NCBI GenBank assembly: GCA_029243395.1
Contig: JAQWSE010000009.1
Span: 1-62,878, forward strand
Direction of reading: 5' to 3'
Origin: Paracoccaceae bacterium
GTDB taxonomy: Bacteria; Pseudomonadota; Alphaproteobacteria; Rhodobacterales; Rhodobacteraceae
Length of the DNA stretch: 62,878 nucleotides
Of the stretch, positions 61,677 through 62,878 are shown piece after piece. Position 1 is the stretch's first letter. Each line of letters begins with the position of its first letter. The notes under the pieces were generated by a model. The model worked only from the letters and a program-made list of their open reading frames with translations, was not told the origin of the DNA and did not search any database. The position numbers and the translations under genes are program-made.

Positions 61677-62762
61677 TCAAATCCTGATCCCAGTTTCCAG
61701 ATCGAAATAATGCAACCTGTCTGTTCGAATGTGAAAATAGACGCTCTCACCCGGCCGGAAATGTTTCTCGCCTTCATATTTGCCTACGATTTCGCCAAAT
61801 CCTCCATCGCAGGTCAGCACGGTTTCATGCCCCATGGGTTCAACAACTGTGATATCCCCACTTATAGAAATGTGACCTTTGGGCGGCTTGGCAACATCTG
61901 CAAGCTGCATATGTTCAGGCCGAAAACCGAGAAAAACTCGCCGATCCTGCGCAACATGAGAGCTAGCAAGCCCAATGGCCACGCCACTGTGAGTCTCAAG
62001 GGTAGTCTTTCTACTGGAGTTGTTGATCACGCCAGTGGCGAAATTCATTGCCGGTGATCCGATAAAGCTTGCGACAAACTGGCTGGCAGGTTGCTTGTAG
62101 ACCTCGTCGGGTGTGCCCACCTGCTCGATCCGCCCCTCGTTCATAATGACAATCCGATCGGCGAGCGTCATCGCCTCCACCTGATCGTGTGTGACATAGA
62201 CGGTTGTTGTCTGCACGCGCTGATGCAACAGCTTCATCTCGGCGCGCATCTTGTGACGCAGTTTGGCATCGAGGTTGGATAAAGGCTCATCAAACAGAAA
62301 CACCTTGGGTTGCCTGACAATCGCCCGCCCCATGGCGACACGCTGTTTCTGACCACCAGACAATTCCCCTGGGCGGCGTTTTAGCAAGTCCCCAAGACCC
62401 AGTATCTCGGCTGCATCATGGGTGCGTGACTCAATTTCTGGACGCGGCAGCCGTTTCGCGCGCAACCCGAATGACATATTGTCAAAAACGTTCAGGTGTG
62501 GGTAGAGCGCGTAATTCTGAAAAACCATCGCGATGTCGCGATCCTTCGGATGGATATTGTTGACGGCCCGGCCATCAATCGAGATTGATCCCGACGAGAC
62601 ATCTTCCAGGCCCGCCAGCATTCTCAGAGTCGTTGATTTGCCACACCCAGACGGCCCAACAAAAACGACAAACTCGCCATTGCTGATAGACAAGGTGAAA
62701 TCTTCAACCGCCGTAACCGATCCAAATAGCTTGCGCACTCCGTCAAGCGTGACTTCTGCCAT
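61677..62762 (-). CDS. Sugar ABC transporter ATPase, UgpC/MalK/SmoK family
   Basis: 361 residues. Walker A GPSGCGKST, Q-loop in FQNYALYPH, signature LSGGQKQRVAMGRA, Walker B VFLFDEPLSNLD, and a C-terminal regulatory OB-type domain (about 240-361). It energises import of a sugar, polyol or glycerol-3-phosphate. Codons are GC-rich, unlike all other genes here. ATG 62762 lies 3 bases after the preceding gene's stop. Permease and binding-protein genes must lie outside the window. Confidence 0.93.
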   Translation of the reverse strand: MAEVTLDGVRKLFGSVTAVEDFTLSISNGEFVVFVGPSGCGKSTTLRMLAGLEDVSSGSISIDGRAVNNIHPKDRDIAMVFQNYALYPHLNVFDNMSFGLRAKRLPRPEIESRTHDAAEILGLGDLLKRRPGELSGGQKQRVAMGRAIVRQPKVFLFDEPLSNLDAKLRHKMRAEMKLLHQRVQTTTVYVTHDQVEAMTLADRIVIMNEGRIEQVGTPDEVYKQPASQFVASFIGSPAMNFATGVINNSSRKTTLETHSGVAIGLASSHVAQDRRVFLGFRPEHMQLADVAKPPKGHISISGDITVVEPMGHETVLTCDGGFGEIVGKYEGEKHFRPGESVYFHIRTDRLHYFDLETGIRI

Positions 62763-62765
62763 CTC

Positions 62766-62878
62766 CTACGCCTCCCCAGCAATAACATTTGATACTAGCC
62801 GGTTGCGCAGCGCGTCAGCCTGCGCAATCCGTTTCCGAACTTCCTCTGCCCCGGCTTTCAGACCCGCAAGCCTGTCCG
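62766..62878 (-). CDS. C-terminal end of an unknown gene upstream of the ABC ATPase, partial
   Basis: An open frame running off the right edge encodes 36 residues, charged and helical (LKAGAEEVRKRIAQADALRN and on to VIAGEA). It stops 3 bases before the ATPase ATG, so the two form an operon. Too short to identify; GC-rich like the ATPase. Confidence 0.55.
   Translation of the reverse strand, partial: DRLAGLKAGAEEVRKRIAQADALRNRLVSNVIAGEA

Noticed and set aside
1-62878. CRISPR arrays, complete insertion sequences, rRNA operons
   Set aside because: No spaced short repeats, transposase motifs with terminal inverted repeats, or rRNA signatures were seen on either strand.

Overview
The window looks like part of the chromosome of a marine, low-GC alphaproteobacterium. 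Evidence for that placement: flagellar genes controlled by sigma-54, a PomAB-like (sodium-type) stator, flavocytochrome c sulfide dehydrogenase, pseudoazurin, a remnant of an ALAS-type hemA, and a photosynthesis-gene layout of the Rhodobacter/Roseobacter kind. Protein identities come from recognised motifs and family knowledge; no database search was possible.

Layout. 1-7006: surface-glycan or flagellin-modification genes. These are a 5'-truncated TPR/O-GlcNAc-transferase-like (SPINDLY) protein, glucose-1-phosphate cytidylyltransferase, a CmcI-type methyltransferase, and a cassette of a pyruvate-kinase-like barrel, an APS kinase and an ATP-sulfurylase-like protein. 7052-28896: a large flagellar cluster (fliD, two fliS-like genes, a fliT-like gene, two sigma-54 activators, fliEFGHIJ, fliKLMN, fliOPQR-flhB) followed by four uncharacterised genes attached to flhB. 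29683-37686: pomBA-like stator genes, small unknowns, rpoN itself, a lytic transglycosylase, a potassium channel and a coiled-coil protein. 37787-45493: purine catabolism (xdhABC, guaD), a CMD-family protein, a CbbY-like HAD phosphatase and pseudoazurin.

45584-51165 is a decayed photosynthesis gene cluster. It holds the 3' ends of hemA and bchP fused back to back, a frameshifted idi, intact dxs, a crtF fragment, intact crtE, a crtD with a large in-frame internal deletion, and the 3' end of bchO. The bacteriochlorophyll and reaction-centre genes expected between these are gone, and the two intact genes make isoprenoid precursors. fccAB (sulfide oxidation) follow directly. 53256-60772: ordinary metabolic and transport genes (EamA exporter, enoyl-CoA hydratase, DksA-like protein, two MFS transporters, ScoAB, TrkH).

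60803-62878 is a boundary. A 23-bp fragment of a tRNA-Ser 3' end and a 5'-truncated RTX protein are followed at about 61650 by abruptly GC-rich DNA carrying a sugar-ABC ATPase. This is either a genomic-island edge or an assembly chimera.

Regulation. Ten intergenic sites match the sigma-54 -24/-12 element with exact GG-N10-GC spacing, upstream of rfbF, the methyltransferase, the pyruvate-kinase-like gene, the sulfurylase-like gene, fliD, the FlbD-like activator, fliK, fliO, motA/pomA and the lytic transglycosylase. They tie the sugar and sulfate-activation genes to the flagellar regulon. The candidate undescribed systems are this sigma-54-driven sulfate-activation/pyruvate-kinase-like cassette and the four-gene set behind flhB.
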